From contig DASZPJ010000015.1 in NCBI GenBank assembly GCA_035550295.1, positions 1 to 40,365 on the forward strand: DNA of 40,365 bases, read 5' to 3'. Positions within the stretch are counted from its first letter, which is position 1; every line of letters starts with the position of its first letter. The notes under the pieces were generated by a model. That model ran no database searches. It saw only the letters and a program-made list of their open reading frames with translations, and had not been told where the DNA came from. Position numbers and translations under genes: made by a program. Source of the stretch: DASZPJ01 sp035550295. GTDB taxonomy: Bacteria; Patescibacteriota; Saccharimonadia; Saccharimonadales; UBA4665. Shown here in pieces: positions 29,524 to 37,193 of this stretch.

Positions 29524-29538
29524 CCGGTTCAAAACCGC

Positions 29539-29544
29539 TATAAT
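29539..29544 (+). promoter_or_regulatory. -10 box TATAAT of glyQS
   Basis: CCGCTATAAT ends 10 bases before ATG 29555; the message starts a few bases before the start codon at most. Confidence 0.55.
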
Positions 29545-29554
29545 CTATCTCAAG

Positions 29555-30979
29555 ATGAGCGAAGTAAAACTCGAAGACATTGTCAGCCTTTGCAAGCGCC
29601 GCGGATTTATTTACCAGGGCAGTGAAGTCTATGGCGGCCTGGCCGGCACTTGGGATTACGGCCCACTAGGCGTCCAGCTAAAGAAGAACATTATGGACTT
29701 GTGGTGGCAGATGTTTGTCGATACGCGCGATGACGTGCTAGGTGTTGATGCGGCAATACTGATGAACCAGCAAGTTTGGCAAGCCAGCGGCCACACCGAA
29801 ACCTTTACCGACCCGCTGGTCGAATGCAGCAACTGCAATGCCCGTTTCCGAGCCGACAAACTCGATGATCCGAACAAGTGCCCTAATTGTGGCGAAACCA
29901 ACACCTTCGGCGAACCGCGCCAATTCAACATGATGTTCGAGACCAAATACGGTCCGCTGGCCCACGAACGGCAGCTGGTTTTCACCAAGCAATTCCTGCA
30001 GGAAGCACTTGATAATTTAGACGATGACGATGAGTTCAAGCATCGTTTGGTCGACGAAGTTCACCGCAGCAAATCGCTGATTGGCGATAACACAATTTAT
30101 TTGCGGCCAGAGACAGCACAAGGTATTTTCACCAACTTCCGTAATGTCGTCGACAGTTTCTATCCAGACGTACCATTTGGTTTGGCGCAGCAAGGCAAGG
30201 CTTTCCGTAACGAAATCAGCCCGCGCGATTTTATATTCCGCTGCCGCGAACTCGAGCAAATGGAGATTGAGTACTTTGTGCATCCTGACAATTGGGAAGA
30301 AGCCTTCGAAATGTGGGTCAAACTGGTGCATGATTGGTGCGACGCACTTGGTTTGCCGAAAGAAAAGGTTCACGAACTGGAAGTGCCGGAGTCCGACCGC
30401 GCCCACTACAGCAAACGCACCATAGATTTTGAATACGACTTTCCGATTGGCCGAGAAGAACTTTCGGGCTTGGCCTACCGCACTGATTTTGACCTGAAAA
30501 ACATCGAAAAAGGTTCCGGCAAATCTATGGAATACCGGCCTAAAGATGGCTCAGCTCCGTTTGTGCCGCACGTAATCGAACCGTCGTTTGGCGTCGAGCG
30601 CGCCGTCATGGCTGTTCTTTCTGCAGCATATTGGGAAGACACGGCTAACGAACGGATTGTTTTGAAGTTGCCAATGCACTTGGCACCGATCAAAGTGGCC
30701 GTGCTGCCGCTGGCCAAGAACAAGCCCGAACTGGTCAAAAAAGCCCGCGAAGTTTACGATTTGCTAAAGAAGGAATTTGGTTCTGGCGTGGCGTGGGTGG
30801 ACACCGGCAACATCGGTAAAAACTACAAGAAGATGGACGAAATCGGCGTCATGTACTGTGTTACCGTCGACTACGAAACCCTAGAAGGCGACACCAAAGA
30901 CACCGTCACCGTCCGCCACCGCGACACCACCGCCCAAGACCGCGTCAAAATCGACGAGCTTCTCACAAACCTGCAATAA
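29555..30979 (+). CDS. glyQS: Glycyl-tRNA synthetase, homodimeric (alpha2) type
   Basis: This is the single-chain, archaeal/eukaryotic-like GlyRS found in part of the bacteria, not the two-gene glyQ/glyS form. The 474-residue protein has motif 1 with WDYGPLGVQLK, a zinc-binding pair CSNC (91-94) and CPNC (109-112), motif 2 FRNEISPRDFIFRCRELEQM, and motif 3 in PHVIEPSFGVERAVMAVL. The anticodon-binding domain starts at LPMHLAPIKVAVLPL. Glycine binding residues such as Glu in RPETAQGIF are kept. The small P-loop gene begins 2 bp after its stop and is probably co-translated. Confidence 0.97.
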   Translation: MSEVKLEDIVSLCKRRGFIYQGSEVYGGLAGTWDYGPLGVQLKKNIMDLWWQMFVDTRDDVLGVDAAILMNQQVWQASGHTETFTDPLVECSNCNARFRADKLDDPNKCPNCGETNTFGEPRQFNMMFETKYGPLAHERQLVFTKQFLQEALDNLDDDDEFKHRLVDEVHRSKSLIGDNTIYLRPETAQGIFTNFRNVVDSFYPDVPFGLAQQGKAFRNEISPRDFIFRCRELEQMEIEYFVHPDNWEEAFEMWVKLVHDWCDALGLPKEKVHELEVPESDRAHYSKRTIDFEYDFPIGREELSGLAYRTDFDLKNIEKGSGKSMEYRPKDGSAPFVPHVIEPSFGVERAVMAVLSAAYWEDTANERIVLKLPMHLAPIKVAVLPLAKNKPELVKKAREVYDLLKKEFGSGVAWVDTGNIGKNYKKMDEIGVMYCVTVDYETLEGDTKDTVTVRHRDTTAQDRVKIDELLTNLQ

Positions 30980-30981
30980 TA

Positions 30982-31500
30982 ATGAACCGCGTATTAATTG
31001 TTGGAGCGCCAGGATCGGGCAAGTCTACTTTGGCACGCGCGCTTCAAGCCAAAACAGGGTTGCCGATCACTCATTTGGATACTTACTATTTTGACCCAAA
31101 GGAGCATTATCAAAAACACAAAGCAGCGTGGTTACGGCGCGTCGAAAAGCTAGCCGCCGAAGACAAATGGATTATCGAAGGCTGCCATGTTACGACGTTT
31201 GCCAAAGAAACCGATCGCTCGGATGTCACGATATTTCTGGATTATTCACGGCGCGTTATTATTTGTCGTCTGATCAAACGGTCGATCCTGCAAGGCTTCA
31301 GAGATCCACCCGAAATGCCCGAAGGCTGGCGCGAAGTATATGACACAAAAGCTCGTCGCTGGATCTTTAATTATGTCTTAAATTTTCGCCGAACCTTTCG
31401 GACTGAACTCGCAGAGCTATTGGCCGCCGGCAACAATAAGCAACGGCTAATTTTTCGACATCCCAAAGAAGCCGAAGCTTTTCTTCGAACCCAAAAGTAA
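30982..31500 (+). CDS. Small P-loop kinase (adenylate kinase/FlaR-like)
   Basis: The 172-residue protein has Walker A GAPGSGKST at 8-16, ITHLDTYYF with an acidic residue as in adenylate-kinase-like proteins, and WIIEGCHVT, a segment typical of the topology modulation (FlaR)/AAA_17 group. The Arg-rich part KARRWIFNYVLNFRRTF follows. It should phosphorylate a small molecule, perhaps a nucleotide, in the cytoplasm. The role in DNA topology sometimes given to the family is not well founded. It follows glyQS by 2 bp and is probably read from its promoter. Confidence 0.82.
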   Translation: MNRVLIVGAPGSGKSTLARALQAKTGLPITHLDTYYFDPKEHYQKHKAAWLRRVEKLAAEDKWIIEGCHVTTFAKETDRSDVTIFLDYSRRVIICRLIKRSILQGFRDPPEMPEGWREVYDTKARRWIFNYVLNFRRTFRTELAELLAAGNNKQRLIFRHPKEAEAFLRTQK

Positions 31501-31545
31501 TAAATTCTACAGGCGTGGCGATCTGTTTGTGGTTTATTAATAGCA

Positions 31546-31776
31546 ATGGCAAACCAAGATAAAGAAGGTTTGGGGGAGAAGAATAGCCGGTTTTGGCGGA
31601 ATTTGCACGCGGGGCTGGGTGGCTTGGCATTGATCGGTTCTGCCGTCGTAGTAGCACCCGTGGCAGTTGCCGGACTGGAAACGTTTGCGGCTTGGGAAGG
31701 TTTGCATGTTGGATTTTGGGAAGGCGCTCGTCGGCACTTTGCCAAGAAGCGTCAGGCCAAAGCAGCCTCACACTAA
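31546..31776 (+). CDS. Small membrane protein of unknown function, 76 residues
   Basis: The product begins with a charged segment (MANQDKEGLGEKNSRFWRN), then one hydrophobic helix (about 23-44, GLGGLALIGSAVVVAPVAVA), and ends in a basic tail (RRHFAKKRQAKAASH). One-pass topology with a cytoplasmic basic C-terminus is likely. A -10-like TATTAA ends 5 bases before the ATG; this match is weak. No family is recognised. It might be translated from the glyQS transcript or its own leaderless one. Confidence 0.45.
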   Translation: MANQDKEGLGEKNSRFWRNLHAGLGGLALIGSAVVVAPVAVAGLETFAAWEGLHVGFWEGARRHFAKKRQAKAASH

Positions 31777-31802
31777 TTGTTGTTTTTCTGAAGCCCCAAG
31801 AG

Positions 31803-31808
31803 CATAAT
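31803..31808 (+). promoter_or_regulatory. -10 box CATAAT for the first DUF1761 gene
   Basis: GCATAAT (31802-31808) followed by a leader of about 30 bases with AGGAGG before ATG 31843. Confidence 0.45.
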
Positions 31809-31842
31809 CAGCCTTATCAGTAAGCTCTAGGAGGGCAAACAA

Positions 31843-32268
31843 ATGAACGTGGATATCAACTATTTGGCCGTTTTGCTGGCGGGCCTATCAAGCATGGTCG
31901 TCGGCAGTCTGTGGTACATGCCGGCAACTTTTGGCAAAGCCTGGATGAAATACACTGGCGTAAAAATGGACAAGCGCCCGAAGCCCCAGCAAATGATCTG
32001 GATTTACGGCACTGTACTGGTAGCTAGCCTGGTGACGGCTTACATCTTGGCGCATGTTAGTTTTCTGGCCAACAAATTTTTCGGCAATAGTTTTCTGAGC
32101 GACAGTTTGCAGACCGGATTTTGGCTATGGTTAGGTTTCACGGCGGCGAGGATTTATGTACACGACAGTTTCGAAATGCGCCGCAAAAAATTAACTCTGC
32201 TGAATGCTGCCCACGAACTTGTGACGGTACTCGTCATGGCGCTGATCATCGGCCTGATGAAGCCATAG
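31843..32268 (+). CDS. DUF1761 membrane protein (first copy)
   Basis: The 141-residue protein has four membrane helices and the DUF1761 (PF08570) pattern: an N-terminal helix with LAVLLAGLSSMVVGSLWYMP, then FGKAWMKYTGV, and a C-terminal ELVTVLVMALIIGLM. Function of the family is unknown. A second copy lies at 34650-35069 in the same cluster. It has a good Shine-Dalgarno and its own promoter, and is followed by the first of two EamA-like transporters. Confidence 0.82.
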   Translation: MNVDINYLAVLLAGLSSMVVGSLWYMPATFGKAWMKYTGVKMDKRPKPQQMIWIYGTVLVASLVTAYILAHVSFLANKFFGNSFLSDSLQTGFWLWLGFTAARIYVHDSFEMRRKKLTLLNAAHELVTVLVMALIIGLMKP

Positions 32269-32293
32269 TTCAAAGCACCCGTCCAACAGATGG

Positions 32294-32299
32294 TATGAT
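32294..32299 (+). promoter_or_regulatory. -10 box TATGAT, leaderless promoter of the first EamA-like gene
   Basis: GGTATGAT ends 9 bases before ATG 32309. Confidence 0.55.
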
Positions 32300-32308
32300 A
32301 GTGGCATC

Positions 32309-33184
32309 ATGAGTGCCACACTAATCGCTACAACTGCTGGACTGGCCACGGCTATTGCCTGGGGCAGCGCCGACTACTTGGGCGCCCGCAGCACCCGAAA
32401 GTTAAAGCCTGTCCAGATCACGCTGGTTACGGATATAATTAGCATAACTATAGCCTTGGTTTTGTTTTTGATTTTTGGTTTTCATCACCTGACGCTAAAC
32501 CAAGTCGTGCAGATCGTAGTCTATGACATCTGTCTGAACGTCGCGTACCTGACTTTTTTGCAAGCTCTGTCCAAGGGTGCCGTCGGCATTGTGGTGCCGC
32601 TGGGTAATATCTACGCTTTCTTTACGCTGCTACTGGCTTTGGCGTTTCACCAGGCGCACTTTAGTACTGCCGAATTTACGGGCATGCTGGTGATCATATT
32701 TGGAGCGGTAGTGTTAGCATACGAAAAAAACCACCGTAAACTGCCACTAAGGGAACTGCATCACAAAACCATATTGGCTTTGGCCGCGTCGCTTATTTGG
32801 GGTGTTGGCTTTTTTATTTTGAACTCGGTAGTGTCGCAAGTGCCGTGGCAGACAATTACTATTACTGGCGAGATGACCTCTGTGGTTCTGACGTGCATGC
32901 TTTTTTCGGTGCTATGCCGTGGCAGCATAGTGGCCAGCGCCAAAGCGGCGCTCAAGACCAAGGTCGCATATTTGAACGGTGTAGTCGGCCAGGCTGGTAT
33001 GCTGGCTTTTTACTTTGGTTCGCACGAAGCCAGGAACGTTGTCATTCCAACGGTACTGTCGACTTGTGGTCCGCTGGTGGCTTCGTTTTGGGGCCGTGTT
33101 TTAGACGCTGAGAAAATTGGCTGGCTGAAACGCGCCGGCGCCGTAGCCGTAGTCGCCGGCATCGTCATCTTGAATTTGAACTAA
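32309..33184 (+). CDS. EamA-like drug/metabolite transporter (first)
   Basis: The 291-residue protein has about ten helices in two similar halves, the DMT/EamA plan. Short loops between helices, GIVVPLGNIYAFFTLLLAL near the end of the first half and RNVVIPTVLSTCGPLVASFWG in the second half fit this superfamily, with GVLVIIFGAVVLAYEKN-like endings. It should be an exporter or importer of small molecules; the substrate is unknown. The second transporter starts 19 bp downstream with its own leaderless promoter. CPR cells depend on scavenged metabolites, so uptake is plausible but not shown. Confidence 0.85.
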   Translation: MSATLIATTAGLATAIAWGSADYLGARSTRKLKPVQITLVTDIISITIALVLFLIFGFHHLTLNQVVQIVVYDICLNVAYLTFLQALSKGAVGIVVPLGNIYAFFTLLLALAFHQAHFSTAEFTGMLVIIFGAVVLAYEKNHRKLPLRELHHKTILALAASLIWGVGFFILNSVVSQVPWQTITITGEMTSVVLTCMLFSVLCRGSIVASAKAALKTKVAYLNGVVGQAGMLAFYFGSHEARNVVIPTVLSTCGPLVASFWGRVLDAEKIGWLKRAGAVAVVAGIVILNLN

Positions 33185-33190
33185 AAATGC

Positions 33191-33196
33191 TATGAT
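33191..33196 (+). promoter_or_regulatory. -10 box TATGAT, leaderless promoter of the second EamA-like gene
   Basis: ATGCTATGAT ends 7 bases before ATG 33204. Confidence 0.55.
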
Positions 33197-33203
33197 TTAG
33201 GGC

Positions 33204-34049
33204 ATGTGGTTGGCGCTTTTATTTTTCCATTTGGTTGGCATTGTCGGTAATAGTTTAATTTTGCGGCAAACCAAAAATATTAGCCGCTTTGCGCTCTCAA
33301 CTATTTCGCAGACTGGAATCGCCATACCAGCACTGGCTCTCCTAATTATCAGCCCACCCCAGTTTTCGCGATTTGATTCACATGCCTGGCTGTATTTATT
33401 AGGTGCCATGGTGCTGACTATTTGCTTGCAGGTAACCTACGTTAAAGCCCTGGAGTTTTTGGAAGCCAGCGTTTTTTCGGTGGTTTACAACTTGCGCATG
33501 GCATTGACGACAGTTCTGAGCATTATATTTCTTGGAGAAAGTTTTGATTGGTTGCGGATTGCCGGCGGCGGACTTATCTTGCTGGCTATTTTCGTAGTCA
33601 GGCAGCGGGGCAGTGAACGGATAGTTCGCAAAGGCGTTCTTTGGGGTTTGGCCGCAGTACTGTCACTAAGTTTTTTGAACCTGTGCGAGAAGAAGCTGAT
33701 TAATAGTGTCGGCTTTTTCAACTACTTTCCGCTGGAATCGCTGGCGGCGCTGGTCGTCATGTGGCTGTACTTACTTAAGAGTGAAGGCCGGTTTGACACC
33801 CTAATTTTGGTGCGGCCAAAAATATTGCAACTGATGGCATTTCGGGCTTTGTCGGCGTATGGATTTTCCGGCGCGTTAGCTCTTGGTGCCAGCATCAGCG
33901 TCGCTAATTACATTTCAGGTATCAACGTAATTTTCATGATGTTGTTTGGAGCTTTGCTCTTGGGCGAACGCGACTTTTTGAAGCGTAAAATTGCCGCTGT
34001 CGTAGTAGCCGTGGTAGGCCTGACACTCGTTTTAATCGGTAGTGTATAG
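33204..34049 (+). CDS. EamA-like drug/metabolite transporter (second)
   Basis: The 281-residue protein again has about ten helices with the DMT plan: ALEFLEASVFSVVYNLRMAL followed by TTVLSIIFLGESFDWLRIAG is the typical end of the first half. The C-terminal half repeats it as NVIFMMLFGALLLGERDFLK. It differs clearly from the first copy, so this is an old or separately acquired paralogue rather than a recent tandem duplicate. Substrate unknown. The next gene's -10 box overlaps its TAG. Confidence 0.87.
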   Translation: MWLALLFFHLVGIVGNSLILRQTKNISRFALSTISQTGIAIPALALLIISPPQFSRFDSHAWLYLLGAMVLTICLQVTYVKALEFLEASVFSVVYNLRMALTTVLSIIFLGESFDWLRIAGGGLILLAIFVVRQRGSERIVRKGVLWGLAAVLSLSFLNLCEKKLINSVGFFNYFPLESLAALVVMWLYLLKSEGRFDTLILVRPKILQLMAFRALSAYGFSGALALGASISVANYISGINVIFMMLFGALLLGERDFLKRKIAAVVVAVVGLTLVLIGSV

Positions 34050-34050
34050 T
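34045..34050 (+). promoter_or_regulatory. -10 box TATAGT overlapping a stop codon, leaderless promoter
   Basis: TATAGT contains the TAG of the transporter gene and ends 8 bases before ATG 34059. Confidence 0.45.
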
Positions 34051-34058
34051 GAGAAGTC

Positions 34059-34595
34059 ATGAGTGATATTCCAGCGGACGCGCGGCGCGAAACTTGGGAC
34101 AGCGTTTATGAAGAATCAGTAAAGCTGGCGCATTTGATTGCCAAAGCCTGCGAACAGTCGGGTGAGGCCTTTGACTCGATGATCGTGATTGCCCGCGGCA
34201 GTTACTTTCCAGTCAACATTATCTCGCGCGAACTTGGCTTTTTGGCGACCGACATGTTGCATGTCAGCATGACCAGTTACGTTTCCGGCACAACCAAACA
34301 AGAAGAGTTCAAACTAGGCCAAATGCCGGCCAAAAGCCAGATTCGCGGCCGTAATTTATTGATCATCGACGAAGTCTGCGACACTGGCCGGACGTTTGAA
34401 TACCTGACCAATTGGCTAAAAGAGCAGGGCGCAGCGCTCGTCAGAACCGGCGTTATTCACTACAAAGAGAACCAGAGTACAACCGGCTTCGTGCCAGATT
34501 ATTTTGTCGTCAAAACCGATGAATGGATCGTCTACCCATGGGAAGTTCACGATCACCCAGAACCAAGCCACGTCAAACGGCCAGCCAAGGACTAG
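34059..34595 (+). CDS. Phosphoribosyltransferase (purine type I PRTase-like)
   Basis: The 178-residue protein has the PRPP-binding loop of type I PRTases, LLIIDEVCDTGRTFE, with Asp104-Glu105 and the phosphate loop Asp108-Thr-Gly-Arg-Thr. MIVIARGSYFPVNIISRELG is the family start of the fold. The C-terminal part ends WIVYPWEVHDHPEP. The closest feel is to xanthine/guanine or archaeal hypoxanthine PRTases, i.e. base salvage with PRPP. The base cannot be read. Its position between transporters is suggestive of a scavenging cluster, by inference only. Confidence 0.88.
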   Translation: MSDIPADARRETWDSVYEESVKLAHLIAKACEQSGEAFDSMIVIARGSYFPVNIISRELGFLATDMLHVSMTSYVSGTTKQEEFKLGQMPAKSQIRGRNLLIIDEVCDTGRTFEYLTNWLKEQGAALVRTGVIHYKENQSTTGFVPDYFVVKTDEWIVYPWEVHDHPEPSHVKRPAKD

Positions 34596-34615
34596 CTTTT
34601 TACTGCATGCCGGCA

Positions 34616-34621
34616 TAAAAT
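34616..34621 (+). promoter_or_regulatory. -10 box TAAAAT for the second DUF1761 gene
   Basis: GGCATAAAAT is followed by a leader of about 22 bases with AAGGAG before ATG 34650. Confidence 0.45.
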
Positions 34622-34649
34622 CAAAACATACTTAAGTAAGGAGTGACTT

Positions 34650-35069
34650 ATGACTGGACTTGATGTAAATGTATGGGGCGTGTTGCTGTGTGGCGTGGCT
34701 AGCCTGGTAGTCGGTGCGGTTTATTACTCTGATGCGGTCTTCGGTAAAGACTGGAAAAAACTGAGCAAAATTGACGTCAAACAGTACCAAAAAGACTTTC
34801 CAAAGTTGTTGCCAGTATTGTTCATCGGCGCGCTTCTAACTGGTTATTTGGTCGGTATAATTGATTGCTTTTACGAGAAGTTTTACGTGGCTAGCTGGAT
34901 GCAATCGTCGCTGGCGGCGGCTTTCATCGCCTGGGTTTTGATCGCCACCAGCATGACCGTTCACGCTGTTTTGGACCAAAAGCCGAGCAAGTTGATGTTG
35001 ATCAGCGTCGGCAACCGCTTCTTTACGCTGCTAGCTATGGGCCTAATCCTGGGATGGCTGCACCCATAA
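34650..35069 (+). CDS. DUF1761 membrane protein (second copy)
   Basis: The 139-residue protein has the same four-helix plan as the copy at 31843: GVLLCGVASLVVGAVYYSDA, FGKDWKKLSKI, a second pair of helices and RFFTLLAMGLILGWLHP at the end. The two are recognisably related but well diverged. It closes the cluster DUF1761, EamA, EamA, PRTase, DUF1761. The family has no known function. Confidence 0.8.
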   Translation: MTGLDVNVWGVLLCGVASLVVGAVYYSDAVFGKDWKKLSKIDVKQYQKDFPKLLPVLFIGALLTGYLVGIIDCFYEKFYVASWMQSSLAAAFIAWVLIATSMTVHAVLDQKPSKLMLISVGNRFFTLLAMGLILGWLHP

Positions 35070-35070
35070 T
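35065..35070 (+). promoter_or_regulatory. Possible -10 box CATAAT before a 30-codon ORF
   Basis: CATAAT overlaps the DUF1761 TAA and ends 6 bases before ATG 35077, the same spacing as in the leaderless set. Confidence 0.4.
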
Positions 35071-35076
35071 CTAACT

Positions 35077-35169
35077 ATGGCTTCAAATCCCGAATTCCCT
35101 CAAGACAGCAGTATTCGCCGCAAGCGAGTGTCTAGATTTGTTGGTGGTTGCGCTTGCAGCGGCAGTTGA
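35077..35169 (+). CDS. Possible small protein, 30 residues
   Basis: ATG 35077 opens a frame of 30 codons ending TGA. The peptide is MASNPEFPQDSSIRR at the start, a basic middle (KRVSRF), and ends VGGCACSGS. The end has Gly-Gly followed by two cysteines, which is reminiscent of a double-glycine leader cleavage site, but the sequence is far too short to decide. The spacing to the CATAAT box matches other leaderless genes here. It could equally be an unused ORF in the leader of the helicase gene. Confidence 0.3.
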   Translation: MASNPEFPQDSSIRRKRVSRFVGGCACSGS

Positions 35170-35225
35170 TTAAGTAATTGTTAAATTCGGTCTTCTTGAG
35201 TCTTCGGCTTCGCCCGGCAAACTGT

Positions 35226-35231
35226 TACAAT
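35226..35231 (+). promoter_or_regulatory. -10 box TACAAT, leaderless promoter of the helicase gene
   Basis: TGTTACAAT ends 8 bases before ATG 35240. Confidence 0.6.
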
Positions 35232-35239
35232 CGGAGTCT

Positions 35240-36775
35240 ATGCGACAAAAACAGGCTTTGAATGTGATGATGGGTGGTGCCAACGTTTTCCTGACCGGTG
35301 CGCCGGGAGCAGGCAAGACTTATGTGTTGAACGAGTTCGTGCAGCGCGCGCAGCGGTCCGGCAAGCGAGTGGCCGTGACGGCCAGCACCGGCATTGCGGC
35401 CAGCCACTTAAACGGCACGACGATTCACTCGTGGTCCGGACTGGGTATTCTGGACGAGCTGACAACTAGTGATTTGCACCGGCTTGGCGAAAGCTCCAAA
35501 TTATTAAAACGCTATAACGCGACTGACATTTTGGTGATTGACGAAGTTTCGATGTTGCATGGTGTGCGGCTGGATATGATCAATGCATTGGCCAAACGAC
35601 TCCGTGGATCGGATGCAGCATTTGGTGGACTACAGGTCATTTTAGTTGGTGATTTGTATCAGTTGCCGCCAGTCAGCCGGGGAAGTAGTGAGTTTGACTT
35701 TGCGCACCTGTCACAGGCTTGGGAAGAACTTGACCTCAAGACTTGTTATCTGACGGAGCAACACCGCCAGGCTGATAACGACCGCTTGCTGCAGCTACTG
35801 GAAGCCATGCGCCAGGATGATCTGGTGTATGAACATACTGAGATCCTCAACGAACGCATGCAGCAACAGCCGCGGCCGGAAGTTGTGCTGACGCGGCTGT
35901 ATTCGCATAACATCGATGTTGAGGCGATCAATCAACGGCATCTTGACGCTTTGCCGGGCTCGTCAAAGTTTTACGAAATGCACACTAAAGGTGGTAAAGC
36001 TAAGGTTGAACAGTTGGCCAAAGGTTTGCTGGCGCCAGAAGTTTTGGAGCTCAAAATTGGCGCCGAAGTCATGTTTGTGGCCAACAATTTTGCCGAGCAT
36101 TTTGTGAATGGCAGCCGCGGCCGGGTGGTTGGTTTTGATGGTGATGAGCCGGTCGTGCAGCTACTCAATGGACGCGAAATACATGTGGAACCACACAGCT
36201 GGAGTCTAAGTGAAGACGGCAAAGTCCGTGCCGAGATCAGCCAGTTGCCACTGCGTTTGGCCTGGGCAATTACGATTCACAAAAGCCAGGGCATGAGTCT
36301 CGATGCGGCGCAAGTCGACCTTAGCCGCGCCTTCACGCCCGGCATGGGTTACGTGGCGCTGTCGCGGGTGCGCAGCCTTGACGGGCTTTACTTAACTGGC
36401 ATTAACGCTATGGCGCTCAGGATGCATGAGGGAATTCACGATCTCGACGCCAGCTTGCGATCCGACTCTTCACGTTTGGCGACCACAACCGCTGACATTG
36501 CTGAGGAGGTTATCAAAACAGAGGGTGATAAACAGCCGCTCAACATCGATCAAGATTTATTTGAAAAACTCAAAACCTGGCGCGTTAAGCGGGCGGCTGC
36601 CGACAGCGTGCCAGCCTACATTATCGCGCACAACACGACGCTCGAAGCCCTGGCTGCCAATCCGCCCAGCACGCCGCAACAACTCATTGCCATGCCCGGC
36701 TTTGGCCCCAAAAAAGCTGCAGCCTATGGCCCCGACGTCCTAGCCATCATCGCCAAACACAGGGCCAGTTCTTAG
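35240..36775 (+). CDS. PIF1-like DNA helicase with C-terminal HRDC domain
   Basis: The 511-residue protein is a superfamily 1B helicase of the PIF1/RecD2 group: Walker A FLTGAPGAGKT (17-27), GIAASHLNGTTIHSW (motif Ia region), IDEVSMLHG (Walker B at 100-108), VGDLYQLPPV (motif III region), LTEQHRQAD, and the C-terminal motifs TIHKSQGMSLD and YVALSRVR. From about residue 429 an HRDC domain follows (LFEKLKTWRVKRAAADSVPA to MPGFGPKKAAAYG). HRDC domains in RecQ and RNase D bind nucleic acid. The helicase should unwind DNA during replication or repair. There is no N-terminal RecB/RecD nuclease part. Confidence 0.92.
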   Translation: MRQKQALNVMMGGANVFLTGAPGAGKTYVLNEFVQRAQRSGKRVAVTASTGIAASHLNGTTIHSWSGLGILDELTTSDLHRLGESSKLLKRYNATDILVIDEVSMLHGVRLDMINALAKRLRGSDAAFGGLQVILVGDLYQLPPVSRGSSEFDFAHLSQAWEELDLKTCYLTEQHRQADNDRLLQLLEAMRQDDLVYEHTEILNERMQQQPRPEVVLTRLYSHNIDVEAINQRHLDALPGSSKFYEMHTKGGKAKVEQLAKGLLAPEVLELKIGAEVMFVANNFAEHFVNGSRGRVVGFDGDEPVVQLLNGREIHVEPHSWSLSEDGKVRAEISQLPLRLAWAITIHKSQGMSLDAAQVDLSRAFTPGMGYVALSRVRSLDGLYLTGINAMALRMHEGIHDLDASLRSDSSRLATTTADIAEEVIKTEGDKQPLNIDQDLFEKLKTWRVKRAAADSVPAYIIAHNTTLEALAANPPSTPQQLIAMPGFGPKKAAAYGPDVLAIIAKHRASS

Positions 36776-36895
36776 AAAAGCCCTATCACCCAGCTGCGAT
36801 TCTGCCGAACATGCGATCCAAACCGATTGGCAAGTTAGTAGTTCTGGCCGAGTAGAGCCGCCAGTTTGCCCCGAATAATCTTATGTAATGTGAGG

Positions 36896-36928
36896 GGACG
36901 CCGCAGGCGTTCTGGCGGCGCGGCCAGA
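36896..36928. repeat. Two adjacent GC-rich hairpins
   Basis: ACGCC/GGCGT with a three-base loop (36898-36910, extendable to 36896-36912), and next to it TCTGGC/GCCAGA with a six-base loop (36911-36928). Confidence 0.5.
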
Positions 36929-36975
36929 GCTGCTAGCTTGCCAGTAGTGTTTGGTGAGTGTGAGGGAGTTTTTGG

Positions 36976-36997
36976 TTCTTTTGTCGGTACAAAAGAA
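36976..36997. repeat. Perfect 9 bp inverted repeat
   Basis: TTCTTTTGT (36976-36984) and ACAAAAGAA (36989-36997) with loop CGGT. The phrase TTTGGTTCTTTTG just before ACAAAAGAA resembles a repeat seen in intergenic DNA of other bacteria. Confidence 0.6.
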
Positions 36998-37064
36998 TGA
37001 GAAATAAGAGAGCTAGCAAAGATTTAATACTAAGCATCCGCCTCCAGAGCATTTGTTTTTCTGG

Positions 37065-37085
37065 ATCCCCGATCAAGTCGGGGAT
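37065..37085. repeat. REP-like hairpin ending in ATGACAA
   Basis: ATCCCCGA and TCGGGGAT pair over the loop TCAAG, followed by GACAA. The tail matches the right end of the element at 23416-23506. Confidence 0.6.
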
Positions 37086-37107
37086 GACAATCACAGAACA
37101 TGCTGGG

Positions 37108-37147
37108 TTCCTGCTGGAGTTTACCCCGGCGAAGGCTGGGGCAGGAA
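37108..37147. repeat. REP-like nested hairpin ending in ATGACGA
   Basis: The outer stem TTCCTG/CAGGAA encloses the inner stem CCCCGGC/GCTGGGG (one G-T pair, loop GAAG). The sequence after it reads TGACGA. Confidence 0.55.
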
Positions 37148-37181
37148 TGACGATGATCAGTGCTGGGACGACAAGAGGTGA

Positions 37182-37187
37182 TAGAAT
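37182..37187 (+). promoter_or_regulatory. -10 box TAGAAT, leaderless promoter of the NYN gene
   Basis: GATAGAAT ends 6 bases before ATG 37194. Confidence 0.6.
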
Positions 37188-37193
37188 AAAGGT

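Larger units (their letters stand above)
36776..37193 (+). other. 418 bp gap rich in hairpins, no gene seen
   Basis: I see no credible open frame or RNA gene, apart from the promoter at the right end. The stretch carries several inverted repeats listed separately (36896-36928, 36976-36997, 37065-37085, 37108-37147), and CTGGC and GCCAG recur at 36844, 36860, 36912 and 36923. It looks like a collection of interspersed palindromic elements. A structured RNA is possible but not shown. Confidence 0.6.

Noticed and set aside
36976..36997. Intrinsic terminator for the helicase gene
   Set aside because: The stem is A/T-rich and no T-tract follows it; the hairpin is about 200 bp past the stop codon.
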